A DNA stretch of 50,774 bases from Acidocella sp. (lineage in GTDB: Bacteria; Pseudomonadota; Alphaproteobacteria; Acetobacterales; Acetobacteraceae): contig JAMFRU010000096.1 in NCBI GenBank assembly GCA_026224875.1, positions 1-50,774 on the forward strand. The letters run 5' to 3'. Shown piece by piece: positions 43,016 to 50,774 of the stretch (positions within the stretch are counted from its first letter, which is position 1; the number at the start of each line of letters is the position of its first letter). The notes under the pieces were generated by a model. It worked only from the letters and a program-made list of their open reading frames with translations, was not told the DNA's origin and searched no databases. The position numbers were made by a program, and so were the translations under genes.

Positions 43016-43163
43016 CTTGTCTCCGTTGGCAGTATGATCAGTCGGATGAGGCATTATGCGCCGCCTTTGCCGTGAGGGCGCGGTTTAAGTGCTACGTTGC
43101 GCCCGCTATCGCGCCAGAAAATTGGGGGTTGCCGCCAAAAACAAAAATGGCTAAACGAAAATT

Positions 43164-43829
43164 GTGGAACAATCCTATAAAATGCCGAGGGATGAAATAT
43201 TGGTGCCAGCGGATTCTGGCGCATCGCGCCGGGTCTCGCGCGGGATTATGAGGGCGCTGGAGCAGAACCGCCTGGTGCCGGGCCAAAGGCTGGTGGAAAC
43301 CGCTTTGGCGGCGGAGTACCGCGTCGGCCGCAATGCGGTGCGCGAAGCGGTGCAGTGGCTGGCAGCCCACGGGGTGATCGACGTATCCCGCCACCGCTCC
43401 GCCGCGTTGCGCCAGCTGGATGCGGCGGAAACCCCCGATGTGCTTGAGGTCGCCGAAGCGCTGATCGGCCTGCTGGCGAAAGCGGCGGCGCGCAATTACC
43501 AAGCCAAAACACATGAAAACCGGCTGAAAACGGCGCTGGACGAGGTTGAACAGGCGGATGCTGGCGGGTTTGCCCGGGCGCGCCGGCACCTCTACGGCAC
43601 GCTGCTGGAAATTGGCGGCAATAAGGAGCTGCAGCGGCTGTTTCCCGCGGTAGGGCTGCATATTCTGCTGGCACAATACCGCACGGCAATACCCGCGGCC
43701 CAATGCATCAGCGATTTCCGTGCCATGGCGGTGGCGGTGGCGGCCCATGATGCCGACCATGCGCATGCGCTGGGGCGGGCGCATATCGGCCGCATCCGCA
43801 AGGCCATTCTGGCCCAGGGTGGCAACTGA
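43164..43829 (+). CDS. GntR-family regulator (FCD type)
   Basis: A 221-residue regulator. The winged helix covers residues about 15-80 (SRRVSRGIMRALEQNRLVPG, then NAVREAVQWLAAHGVIDV); a helical FCD ligand domain follows to about 215. The start could be GTG 43164 or ATG 43182; no strong ribosome site distinguishes them. It is divergent from the CoA-transferase operon and its stop overlaps the next start (TGATG), so it likely controls both arms of the locus. The ligand is probably an acid or CoA ester of the pathway. Confidence 0.85.
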   Translation: MEQSYKMPRDEILVPADSGASRRVSRGIMRALEQNRLVPGQRLVETALAAEYRVGRNAVREAVQWLAAHGVIDVSRHRSAALRQLDAAETPDVLEVAEALIGLLAKAAARNYQAKTHENRLKTALDEVEQADAGGFARARRHLYGTLLEIGGNKELQRLFPAVGLHILLAQYRTAIPAAQCISDFRAMAVAVAAHDADHAHALGRAHIGRIRKAILAQGGN

Positions 43830-44587
43830 TGATTGTTCTACAATCATCGCCGTTTTCAATGGAAGGGCGGGTGGCGCTGGTTACCGGCGCATCCTCGGGG
43901 CTTGGCGCGCATTTCGCACAGGTTCTGGCGGCGGCAGGGGCTGAAGTCATTCTGGCGGCGCGGCGCGAGGATGCCCTGGCGCGTGTGGCCGGGGGAATTA
44001 CGGGGGATGTTTCGACACTGCGGCTGGATGTGGCCGATGCCGCGAGCATTGCCGCGGCGGCGGGAGTTTTGGCGCGGGTGGATGTGCTGATCAACAATGC
44101 CGGCGTGGTCGCCGAGGCTGCGGCGCTCGACCAAAACGAAGCGGGCTGGGACAGCGTGCTGGATACCAATTTGAAGGGCATGTTCCTGCTGGCCCAGGCG
44201 GCGTGCCGGGCCATGCGCGCGCGCGGCGCTGGTGGGGCGATTATCAACATCGCCTCGATACTCGGGCTGCGCCAGGCCGGCGGGGTGCTGCCCTATGCGG
44301 TTTCCAAAGCCGGGGTGATTCAGCTGACCAAAACGCTGGCGCTCGAAGTGGCGCGGTTTGGCATTCGGGTGAATGCGCTGGCACCTGGTTATATTGAAAC
44401 CGATTTGAATGCCGCGTTTTGGGCAAGTGATGCCGGCAAGGCGATGCTGAAACGCATTCCGCAGCGCCGGCTAGGGCGGTTGGCGGATCTCGACGGGCCA
44501 TTATTGCTTTTGGCTTCCGATGCGGGGGCATATATGACCGGCACCGTACTCGCGGTTGACGGCGGCCATCTGGTGAGCAGCCTATGA
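43829..44587 (+). CDS. SDR-family oxidoreductase
   Basis: A 252-residue short-chain dehydrogenase. NAD(P)-binding TGASSGLGAHF (about 19-29), NNAGVV (about 90) and the active-site YAVSK (about 156-160), preceded by the catalytic Ser in NIASILG, are all intact. The charged pattern AARRED after the second strand suggests NADP or NAD(H) with basic contact. It probably oxidises a hydroxyacyl intermediate or reduces a ketone in the locus. It overlaps the GntR gene and the acyl-CoA dehydrogenase gene by one and four bases, so the three are coupled. Confidence 0.9.
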   Translation: MIVLQSSPFSMEGRVALVTGASSGLGAHFAQVLAAAGAEVILAARREDALARVAGGITGDVSTLRLDVADAASIAAAAGVLARVDVLINNAGVVAEAAALDQNEAGWDSVLDTNLKGMFLLAQAACRAMRARGAGGAIINIASILGLRQAGGVLPYAVSKAGVIQLTKTLALEVARFGIRVNALAPGYIETDLNAAFWASDAGKAMLKRIPQRRLGRLADLDGPLLLLASDAGAYMTGTVLAVDGGHLVSSL

Positions 44588-45741
44588 GCCGCGCGCAAGA
44601 CATTGCAGACAGGGTCGAGGCTTTCGTGCGCCAGGTGGTCGTGCCTTACGAGCGAGACCCGCGGTGCGGCACGCATGGGCCCTCCGATGATCTGCTGCAC
44701 GAGATGCGCGCGAAAGCCCGTGCAGCCGGGGTGCTGACGCCGCATGTGCTGGCGGATGGCTCGCATTTAACCCAGCGGGAAACGGCAATTGTGCTGATCC
44801 GCTCGGGGCTTTCGCCATTGGGGCCGCTGGCGGTGAACACCATGGCACCGGACGAAGGCAATATGTATTTGCTCGGCAAGGTCGGCACGCCTGCGCAAAA
44901 GCAAAAGTTTCTGGCACCACTTGTGGCGGGTGATGTACGCTCCGCGTTTTTCATGACCGAACCCGCGTCAGAGAACGGCGCGGGCTCCGATCCGTCGATG
45001 ATGCAGAGCACGGCGGAATTTGACGGCACCCATTGGGTCGTGAACGGACGCAAAGCCTTCATCACCGGAGCAGACGGCGCGCGCGTCGGCATTGTAATGG
45101 CAAAATCCACCGATGGCGCCTGCATGTTTCTGGTCGATCTGCCAGACCCCGCCATCACGATAGAGCGTGTACTGAAAACAATCGACAGCTCCATGCCAGG
45201 CGGGCATTCCATTGTGCGGATCGAGAATTTGCGCGTGCCGCCAGAGCAGATGCTGGGGCAGAGCGGCGAGGGATTCAAATATGCGCAAGTGCGGCTCTCC
45301 CCGGCGCGGCTCTCGCATTGCATGCGCTGGCTGGGTTCGTGCATCCGCGCCAACGAAATTGCGGTGGATTACGCCAACCGCCGCCAGGCATTTGGCAAAG
45401 CGCTCATAGATCATGAAGGTATCGGCTTCATGCTTGCCGATAACCTCATCGAGTTGAAGCAATGCGAACTGATGATCGACTGGTGCGCCGGCGTGCTCGA
45501 TGGCGGCTCGCTGGGCACGGCGGAAAGTTCCATGGCGAAAGTCGCCGTGTCCGAAGCGTTAATGCACATCGCCGATCGTTGCGTGCAGGTAATGGGCGGC
45601 ACCGGCGTATCGCAGGATACGATTGTCGAGCAGGTGTTCCGCGAAATCCGCGCATTCCGGATTTATGACGGCCCGACCGAGGTGCATAAATTCTCGCTGG
45701 CCAAAAAGATCAAGCGCGATTGGAAGGCAGCACTTATATGA
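44584..45741 (+). CDS. Acyl-CoA dehydrogenase, ACAD10/ACAD11-like
   Basis: A 385-residue flavoprotein. The FAD-binding region FFMTEPASENGAGSDPSMMQ (about 119-138) and WVVNGRKAFITGADGA (about 153-168) are clear. In place of the YEGT motif with catalytic Glu, the C-terminus reads YDGPTEVHK (Asp362-Gly-Pro), the pattern seen in ACAD10/11-like enzymes. Those act together with an APH-type kinase to turn 4-hydroxyacyl-CoAs into enoyl-CoAs; the next gene here is such a kinase, overlapping by four bases. Its electron acceptor is presumably ETF. Confidence 0.88.
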   Translation: MSRAQDIADRVEAFVRQVVVPYERDPRCGTHGPSDDLLHEMRAKARAAGVLTPHVLADGSHLTQRETAIVLIRSGLSPLGPLAVNTMAPDEGNMYLLGKVGTPAQKQKFLAPLVAGDVRSAFFMTEPASENGAGSDPSMMQSTAEFDGTHWVVNGRKAFITGADGARVGIVMAKSTDGACMFLVDLPDPAITIERVLKTIDSSMPGGHSIVRIENLRVPPEQMLGQSGEGFKYAQVRLSPARLSHCMRWLGSCIRANEIAVDYANRRQAFGKALIDHEGIGFMLADNLIELKQCELMIDWCAGVLDGGSLGTAESSMAKVAVSEALMHIADRCVQVMGGTGVSQDTIVEQVFREIRAFRIYDGPTEVHKFSLAKKIKRDWKAALI

Positions 45742-46793
45742 GCGGCGCTTTTGCCGGTACCACTGCCATGCGCAGCGGGTTTGAGCTGGACAGCGTGGCA
45801 TTGGCGCGCTGGATGGCGGCATATGTGGAAGGGTTTGCGGGGCCGCTTAGCATTCAGCAGTTTCGCGGCGGACAGTCCAATCCAACCTACAAGCTTGTCA
45901 CGCCTGGCCGCAATTATGTGCTGCGCCGCAAGCCCTCCGGCACACTGCTGAAGGGCGCGCACGCAGTGGAGCGTGAAGCAAAGGTAATGTCAGCACTTGG
46001 GGAAATTGGATTTCCCGTGCCGCATGTCTATGCCTTGTGTACCGATGAGTCGGTCATTGGCGCCTGGTTCTACGTGATGGACATGGTGGAGGGGCGCATT
46101 TTTTGGGATGCCGCCGTGCCTGGCGTGGCACCCGGCGAACGCGCCGCGATTTTTGCCTCAATGAATGAGGTGTTGGCAACGCTGCATCGTGTTGACCCGG
46201 ATACAGTGGGGTTGGAAGATTTCGGGCGGCGGGGCAATTACGTTGAACGGCAGATTGCGCGCTGGTCGGCACAGTATTTTGACGATGCCGAAGCCGGGCG
46301 CGATGCGGATATGGACCGGCTAATTGAATGGCTGCGTCACAATATTCCGGCGGATGATGAAAGCGGCATCGTGCATGGCGATTACCGCATCGACAATATG
46401 ATCTTTCACCCAACAGAGCCGCGTATTGTCGCCGTGCTGGACTGGGAACTTTCAACAATTGGCCATCCGCTGGTGGATTTTGCGGGGCATGCGATGATGT
46501 ACCATATGCCGCCGCATATCGTGGCCGGGCTGGCGGGTGCGGATATTTCTGCCCCCGGTATTCCGGCGGAGGCTGACTACATCGCGGCCTATTGCCGGCG
46601 TACGGGGCGTGACGCCATCCCGGATTATGCCTTCTACCTGGCATTCAATTTTTTCCGCCTCGCCGCGATTTTCCACGGTATCAAAGGGCGTGCCATTCGC
46701 GGCACGGCCGCATCCACCCAGGCGGTGGAGCGCGGAAAACATTTTCCAGAACTTGCAACCCTGGGCGCGCGTGCCGCAAGGTTACAGGCGTAA
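45738..46793 (+). CDS. APH-family phosphotransferase (acyl-CoA-linked kinase, ACAD10/LvaA-like)
   Basis: A 351-residue kinase of the aminoglycoside phosphotransferase fold. GGQSNPTYKLV and YVLRRKPSG at the N-terminus give the nucleotide loop and Lys; the catalytic HGDYRIDN is at 213-220, and the metal-binding Asp235 is in DWELSTIGHP. This subgroup is found fused or adjacent to ACAD10/11-type dehydrogenases and phosphorylates the 4-hydroxy group of acyl-CoAs (LvaA in levulinate use). ATG 45738 overlaps the dehydrogenase stop (ATGA), preferred over an upstream in-frame TTG at 45720. Antibiotic resistance is unlikely. Confidence 0.87.
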   Translation: MSGAFAGTTAMRSGFELDSVALARWMAAYVEGFAGPLSIQQFRGGQSNPTYKLVTPGRNYVLRRKPSGTLLKGAHAVEREAKVMSALGEIGFPVPHVYALCTDESVIGAWFYVMDMVEGRIFWDAAVPGVAPGERAAIFASMNEVLATLHRVDPDTVGLEDFGRRGNYVERQIARWSAQYFDDAEAGRDADMDRLIEWLRHNIPADDESGIVHGDYRIDNMIFHPTEPRIVAVLDWELSTIGHPLVDFAGHAMMYHMPPHIVAGLAGADISAPGIPAEADYIAAYCRRTGRDAIPDYAFYLAFNFFRLAAIFHGIKGRAIRGTAASTQAVERGKHFPELATLGARAARLQA

Positions 46794-46816
46794 AATTCAA
46801 CAAGAGAGGAACGACC

Positions 46817-47785
46817 ATGAAAAAAGACGATATTCGCCCGCCGCCGGAAGAGATCATCCTGTACGAGAAGAACCCGAAAACCAAGATCGCGACGATCACC
46901 ATCAACCGGCCGGATCAGCTAAACTCGCCGACCATCGCGGCGCGTCTGCGCTACGCCAAATTGATCCACCGCGCCAATGTCGATGACGATGTCAAAGTCC
47001 TCGTCATCCGCGGCATCGGCAACAACCTCGGCGGCGGTGCCGATCTCGCCGAGCAAGCAGATATGCTGGGCGACAACCCGGATTTTTCACTCCTGCATGA
47101 GTTTGAAATCGGCCCGGACGAAGATGTGAAATACCCGCCGAAAGGCAGCTACCGCTACCTGGCGCAGCTCACACAGCTTTATGCGAATTCAAACTTCGGC
47201 TGCCGCAGCCTACAGGATTTCAAGAAGATCAGCATTCTTGAAGTGAAGGGCTATTGCTACGGCTGGCATTTCTACCAGGCCGCCGATGCGGATATGATCA
47301 TCTCGTCCGACGATGCCTTGTTCGGCCACCCTTCCTTCCGTTACGTCGGCTGGGGCCCGCGCATGTGGCAATGGGCCGAAACCATGGGCCTGCGCAAATT
47401 CATGGAAATGGTATTCACGGGCCGTCCCTTCACCGCGAAGGAAATGTATGACTGCAACTTCGTGAACAGTGTGGTGCCGCGCGAAAAACTCGAAGACGAA
47501 GTGGCGAAATACGCCAATGCCTGCGCCATCAACCGCCCGACCGACACTGTATATATGCTCAAAACCCTGTTTGAGACGTTCAAACAGCAGAAGGGCGAAT
47601 ATATGGGCAGCGTGCTGACCGGCTGGCTGGAATCGATGCTGCCGAGCGTGAAAAACGACGGCAATGAGCTGAGACTTGACGATGAGACGTTCGACAAGGG
47701 TGTCAATAACGCGGTCAAGGATAATGATGATCTGTATCCGCCCGAATGGCGCTTGAGCAAATCGGGCCGTAAAAAATCGACGTAA
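46817..47785 (+). CDS. Large enoyl-CoA hydratase/isomerase family protein
   Basis: A 322-residue crotonase-fold protein, longer than the usual 260. ATITINRPDQLNSPTI at about 28-43 and the oxyanion-hole segment IRGIGNNLGGGADLAEQ (about 61-77) are typical; EVKGYCYGWHFYQAADADMI follows near 145. A 40-residue insertion after the first oxyanion strand (DNPDFSLLHEFEIGPDEDVK region) and a lysine-rich tail set it apart. AGAGAGG precedes the ATG. It sits after the kinase gene and before a terminator, and probably hydrates or isomerises the enoyl-CoA formed by the dehydrogenase and kinase. Confidence 0.85.
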   Translation: MKKDDIRPPPEEIILYEKNPKTKIATITINRPDQLNSPTIAARLRYAKLIHRANVDDDVKVLVIRGIGNNLGGGADLAEQADMLGDNPDFSLLHEFEIGPDEDVKYPPKGSYRYLAQLTQLYANSNFGCRSLQDFKKISILEVKGYCYGWHFYQAADADMIISSDDALFGHPSFRYVGWGPRMWQWAETMGLRKFMEMVFTGRPFTAKEMYDCNFVNSVVPREKLEDEVAKYANACAINRPTDTVYMLKTLFETFKQQKGEYMGSVLTGWLESMLPSVKNDGNELRLDDETFDKGVNNAVKDNDDLYPPEWRLSKSGRKKST

Positions 47786-47792
47786 TTTGATC

Positions 47793-47824
47793 CGGTCAGC
47801 CGGTGCTCCCGGCTGACCGATTTT
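47793..47824 (+). terminator. Intrinsic terminator after the crotonase gene
   Basis: Hairpin of 11 base pairs (CGGTCAGCCGG at 47793-47803 with CCGGCTGACCG at 47809-47819) around a 5-base loop, followed by A and TTTT. It lies between the crotonase stop and the aldo/keto reductase start, so the downstream trio is probably only partly cotranscribed. Confidence 0.75.
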
Positions 47825-47837
47825 GGGATAACCGGCA

Positions 47838-48872
47838 ATGCAATACACCATGCTCGGCAATACCGGGATGCTGGTCTCGCGCCTTGGTTTTGGCGCGGCC
47901 ACCTTCACCCAGGGCAACCAGACGCTCAGCACGCTCTACAAAGTGGGCGCGGAACTGGCTGACCAACTGGTCGGGCGGTGCATCGATGCCGGGGTGAATT
48001 TTTTCGATACATCCGATGTCTATGCCGACGGTGAATCTGAAACATTGCTCGGTGCTGCACTCAAGTCACATCGCGAAAAAATTATCATCACCACGAAGGT
48101 TGGCAATCGCGGCACCACGGATCGCGAACTGCTACGCGGCAATCTATCGCGCCGGCACATCATCTGGTCGGTGGAGCAAAGCCTGAAACGGCTAGGCACG
48201 GATTGGATTGATTTCTACGTGGCGCATCGCGAGGATTTGTACACACCGCTGGAAGAAACGCTTGAGGCGTTCGATGCGCTCGTGCGTGCGGGCAAGGTAA
48301 GGTATATCGGCTTCTCCAACTGGTCCGCCTGGAAGGCAGCGGCCGCGATGGAAATTCAAAAAGCCAACCGGCTCGCGCAATTCACCCATGGGCAAATGTA
48401 TTATTCGCTGCTCGGGCGAGATGTGGAACGCGATGTCATCCCGATGATGCAAAGCTACGGGCTGGGCATGACCGTGTGGGGGCCGCTGGCGTTCGGCTTC
48501 CTCAGCGGCGCCTATACCCGTGAGGATTTATCCAAGCCAGATAACAGATTTTCCAATTTCGACATGCTGAAATTCGACCGCGACAAGGCATTCGAGCTGC
48601 TCGATATTTTGCGCGAGGTGGCCGCGGCACGTTCAATCAGCGTGGCGCAGGTCTCGCTGGCCTGGCTGCTGGGGCGCAAGGGTGTTTCCAGCGTGTTGAT
48701 GGGGGCCACCAAACTGCACCAGGTGGAGGACAATCTGGGTGCGGCGGATATCATTCTCAGCGATGAGGAAATGCGCAAACTCAACGATGCCACCGCGATA
48801 AAACCACTTTATCCAAGCTCGGATTGGATTGAACCAGACCGCCGGGCAACCAAAGCGCTAGGCCGGCGATGA
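47838..48872 (+). CDS. Aldo/keto reductase
   Basis: A 344-residue NADPH-dependent AKR with the expected catalytic residues: FDTSDVYADGESE (Asp and Tyr, near 55-67), the Lys in IITTKVGN (near 85) and the His in FYVAHRED (near 132). The family reduces aldehydes and ketones to alcohols. The C-terminal SVAQVSLAWLLGRKG and SVLMGATKLHQVEDN form the cofactor-binding end. The stop overlaps the next SDR start by four bases. It follows a terminator, so it may have its own promoter, which I could not define. Confidence 0.92.
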   Translation: MQYTMLGNTGMLVSRLGFGAATFTQGNQTLSTLYKVGAELADQLVGRCIDAGVNFFDTSDVYADGESETLLGAALKSHREKIIITTKVGNRGTTDRELLRGNLSRRHIIWSVEQSLKRLGTDWIDFYVAHREDLYTPLEETLEAFDALVRAGKVRYIGFSNWSAWKAAAAMEIQKANRLAQFTHGQMYYSLLGRDVERDVIPMMQSYGLGMTVWGPLAFGFLSGAYTREDLSKPDNRFSNFDMLKFDRDKAFELLDILREVAAARSISVAQVSLAWLLGRKGVSSVLMGATKLHQVEDNLGAADIILSDEEMRKLNDATAIKPLYPSSDWIEPDRRATKALGRR

Positions 48873-49618
48873 ACCGCTTAAAGGGAAAGAAGGCACTCGT
48901 TACCGGCGGCGCACAGGGGCTGGGTGCCGCGATTGCGCGCGCCTTGGCGGCCGAGGGTGCGTTGGTGGTGGTGAGCGATGTGAACGAGGCCGGGGCCGCG
49001 GAAGTTGCCGCGTCCATCAAAGGTGCTACCAGCATCCGGCTGGATGTCACGCTTGAAAGCGATTGGATCGCCGCCATCGCCCATGCAAAAGCCGCCATGG
49101 GCGGGCTCTCGGTGCTGGTGAATAATGCCGGGATCGTCACGATGGGTTCGGTCGAAGATCTAGACCTTGCAGCCTGGCGCCACACCATGGCGGTGAATGC
49201 GGATAGCGCCTTCTTGGGGTGCAAATATGCGCTACCGTTACTGCGCGAGACGCAGCCGGGATCGATCGTCAATATATCATCCATTTCCGCAATGATCGCC
49301 TCGCATAACATGGTCGCCTACAACGCCTCCAAGGCGGCGGTGTGGATGCTGAGCAAATCCGTCGCACTTCATTGTGCGAAACAGGGTTGGGATATCCGCT
49401 GCAATTCCGTGCATCCAACCTTCGTGCGCACGCCGCTGCTCGATGGCATTGCCGGCACCACGGAAGAAGCACTGGCCAAGCTGGCGCGCCAGATACCGCT
49501 AGGGCGGATTGGCGAGGTTGAGGATGTAGCGGCGGCGGTGCTGTATCTCGCATCGGATGAAAGCCGGATGATGACGGGCGCCGAGCTAAAACTCGATGGC
49601 GGCCTGTCGGCAATGTGA
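48869..49618 (+). CDS. SDR-family oxidoreductase
   Basis: A 249-residue classical short-chain dehydrogenase. VTGGAQGLGAAIARAL (about 10-25) binds NAD(P), an Asp after the second strand (VVSDVNEAG) favours NAD, NNAGIVTMGS and the active site NISSIS then YNASK (near 150) are complete, and the C-terminus has the usual GAELKLDGG. It is coupled to the aldo/keto reductase gene by an ATGA overlap. It likely oxidises a hydroxyacyl-CoA or an alcohol in this pathway; the substrate is unknown. Confidence 0.92.
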   Translation: MNRLKGKKALVTGGAQGLGAAIARALAAEGALVVVSDVNEAGAAEVAASIKGATSIRLDVTLESDWIAAIAHAKAAMGGLSVLVNNAGIVTMGSVEDLDLAAWRHTMAVNADSAFLGCKYALPLLRETQPGSIVNISSISAMIASHNMVAYNASKAAVWMLSKSVALHCAKQGWDIRCNSVHPTFVRTPLLDGIAGTTEEALAKLARQIPLGRIGEVEDVAAAVLYLASDESRMMTGAELKLDGGLSAM

Positions 49619-49631
49619 AGGGGACGACCAA

Positions 49632-50606
49632 ATGAAAGCGCTGGTTTGTGAGCATTTCGGCCCGCCGGAGGAACTGGTTTTTACCGATGCCGCCACGCCT
49701 GAGCCGGGCGCCGGCGAGATACTGATCGAGGCGCAATTTTGCGGTTTGAATTTTCCAGACTCGCTGATCATTCAGAACAAATACCAGATGAAGCCGCCAT
49801 TGCCCTTCAGCCCTGGTGGTGAAGTTGCCGGCAAAATCATCAAACTCGGCCCGGGCGTACAAAATTTTCGCGTGGGCGACCGTGTGGCGGCACTCACCAA
49901 CTGGGGCGCATTTGCGGCGTGCGTCGTGGCCTCCGCCGCGCAAACAACGCTGGTGCCCGATAGCATGGATCTGGCAACCGCCAGCGCCTTTACCCTGGCC
50001 TATGGCACCTCGCATCACGCGCTGGTGCAGCGCGCGCAATTGCGCGCCGGCGAAAGCATTTTAATTCTGGGTGCCGCGGGCGGCGTCGGCCTGGCGGCGG
50101 TTGAGATTGCCAAGGCGCTGGGCGCGCATGTCATAGCCGCGGCATCGAGTGCGGAAAAACTGGCACTGGTGCAAGCACATGGCGCGGACGAGCTCGTGAA
50201 CTACGCCACGGATGATCTGAAATCCACGATGAAAACACTCACCCACGGCCGCGGTGTGGACGTAGTGTTCGATCCGGTAGGCGACATTCTGGCAGACCCA
50301 GCGTTCCGCTCCATCGGCTGGGGCGGGCGCTATCTTGTCGTTGGCTTTGCCGGCGGGAAAATCCCCTCTCTGCCGCTCAACCTGCCGTTGGTAAAGGGTG
50401 CCGCGATTGTCGGCGTCTTCTGGGGCGATTTCGTGGCCCGTTCACCCGAACTACACGCGCAAAACATGTCCGAGCTTTACGCCTGGCACGCGGCAGGAAA
50501 ACTCAAACCGCTAATCAGCGCGCGCTTCCCCCTACCCCAAGGCGGCGATGCAATCCGCTGGATGATGGACCGCAAAGCCGTAGGCAAAATCGTAATTGAA
50601 ATCTAA
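49632..50606 (+). CDS. NADPH:quinone oxidoreductase-like MDR protein
   Basis: A 324-residue member of the medium-chain dehydrogenase family. MKALVCEHFGPPEEL begins the GroES-like domain and ILGAAGGVGLAAVEIAKALG (about 152-171) the Rossmann domain. The structural zinc cysteines are absent, as in quinone oxidoreductases and enoyl reductases of this group. ATG 49632 is chosen because GGGGACGACC precedes it; the frame is open 12 codons upstream. It ends the catabolic operon, 13 bases after the SDR gene, and may reduce an enoyl or quinone substrate. Confidence 0.9.
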   Translation: MKALVCEHFGPPEELVFTDAATPEPGAGEILIEAQFCGLNFPDSLIIQNKYQMKPPLPFSPGGEVAGKIIKLGPGVQNFRVGDRVAALTNWGAFAACVVASAAQTTLVPDSMDLATASAFTLAYGTSHHALVQRAQLRAGESILILGAAGGVGLAAVEIAKALGAHVIAAASSAEKLALVQAHGADELVNYATDDLKSTMKTLTHGRGVDVVFDPVGDILADPAFRSIGWGGRYLVVGFAGGKIPSLPLNLPLVKGAAIVGVFWGDFVARSPELHAQNMSELYAWHAAGKLKPLISARFPLPQGGDAIRWMMDRKAVGKIVIEI

Positions 50607-50625
50607 GTAATAAAAGTTTTTTGGT

Positions 50626-50649
50626 GCCGCTTTTTTACAAAAAAGCGGC
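50626..50649 (+). terminator. Hairpin terminator after the MDR gene
   Basis: GCCGCTTTTT pairs with AAAAAGCGGC around a TACA-type loop, 20 bases after the stop codon, preceded by a T-run at 50617-50622. It works as a U/A-rich hairpin on either strand, so it could stop both the catabolic operon and the converging transposase. Confidence 0.6.
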
Positions 50650-50656
50650 GGTGGGT

Positions 50657-50774
50657 TCAACTGATGAGCGCAACGGCCTGAGCGAATGTAGCTCCTGGCG
50701 TCTGAAAGCCAAGGGTTTTTCTGGGTCGAGTATTTAGCTTGAGCGCGACGTCGTTGAGGTCGTCCTGGTTGTAG
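50657..50774 (-). CDS. IS30-family transposase, C-terminal part
   Basis: Partial gene running off the right edge. The minus strand reads YNQDDLNDVALKLNTRPRKT, then LGFQTPGATFAQ and a stop at 50657. The segment LNxRPRKTLGxxTP is the conserved C-terminus of IS30 transposases, enzymes with a DDE catalytic core that lies outside this window. The inverted repeat of the element could not be identified; the IS end must lie between the transposase stop and the MDR gene. Confidence 0.88.
   Translation of the reverse strand, partial: YNQDDLNDVALKLNTRPRKTLGFQTPGATFAQAVALIS

Noticed and set aside
45738-46793. Aminoglycoside resistance gene
   Set aside because: The phosphotransferase fold is shared, but the coupled acyl-CoA dehydrogenase gene and sequence pattern indicate a metabolic kinase.
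1-50774. CRISPR arrays, rRNA, riboswitches, replication origin, toxin-antitoxin pairs
   Set aside because: No regularly spaced repeats, rRNA-like sequence, recognisable riboswitch core, origin boxes or small paired genes with known motifs were seen.

Overview
The window looks like chromosomal DNA of a GC-rich alphaproteobacterium, most likely an Acetobacteraceae (Acidocella/Acidiphilium type). This is inferred from the general look of MurJ, TrpS, the OprB porin and the many CoA-linked catabolic genes; no rRNA gene is present to settle it.

Layout. (1) 1-3.7 kb, housekeeping: the start of an O6-methylguanine-DNA methyltransferase (cut by the window edge), a CHAP-type lipoprotein, murJ, trpS and tRNA-Arg(CCG). 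(2) 3.6-12.4 kb, a candidate genomic island. It lies between the 3' half of tRNA-Arg (3617-3664) and a 43/48-identical copy at 12400-12447, with two tyrosine-recombinase fragments at its right end and a decayed short-chain dehydrogenase at its left end. Its cargo is a tandem-HTH LysR regulator divergent from an operon for a pyrone dicarboxylate hydrolase-like protein, a Pht5-like protein, a DctA transporter, an OprB porin, a LigK-type aldolase and a LigJ-type hydratase. Together these form a plausible import route plus lower pathway from 2-pyrone-4,6-dicarboxylate or 4-oxalomesaconate to pyruvate and oxaloacetate. (3) 12.4-17.0 kb: a lone, compositionally different 1199-residue SF1 helicase/ATPase with a coiled-coil insertion, followed directly by a broken ABC permease. 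(4) 17.0-25.6 kb: a complete Nit1C nitrilase cluster on the minus strand (nitrilase, radical SAM, GNAT, AIR-synthase-like, glycosyltransferase, flavoprotein and two small nitrogen-response-type proteins), divergent from a MocR-type regulator. In other bacteria this cluster has been linked to nitrile or cyanide nitrogen use.

(5) 25.6-30.7 kb, minus strand: MgtC-like protein, HAD phosphatase, DUF1214 protein, PiT phosphate transporter and an unusual Nudix-DUF47 (PhoU-like) fusion. (6) 30.8-32.3 kb: an intact GntR regulator between a CoA-transferase stub and an aldehyde dehydrogenase pseudogene. (7) 32.3-39.8 kb: a surface-polysaccharide locus (GT2 on the minus strand; Wzm/Wzt-type ABC exporter, FkbM methyltransferase and two glycosyltransferases on the plus strand, translationally coupled). 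(8) 39.8-50.6 kb: a CoA-thioester catabolic locus. A fused double CoA-transferase and an enoyl-CoA hydratase are divergent from a GntR regulator, an SDR, an ACAD10/11-like acyl-CoA dehydrogenase, an APH-family kinase, a large crotonase, an aldo/keto reductase, a second SDR and a quinone-oxidoreductase-like MDR. The pairing of the dehydrogenase with the kinase suggests a 4-hydroxyacyl-CoA pathway. (9) The right edge cuts an IS30-family transposase.

The most interesting parts are the tRNA-Arg catabolic island, the solitary SF1 helicase at its edge, the Nit1C-MocR unit, the Nudix-DUF47 fusion and the CoA-transferase/dehydrogenase/kinase pathway. All functions are read from motifs and gene context; no database search was possible.
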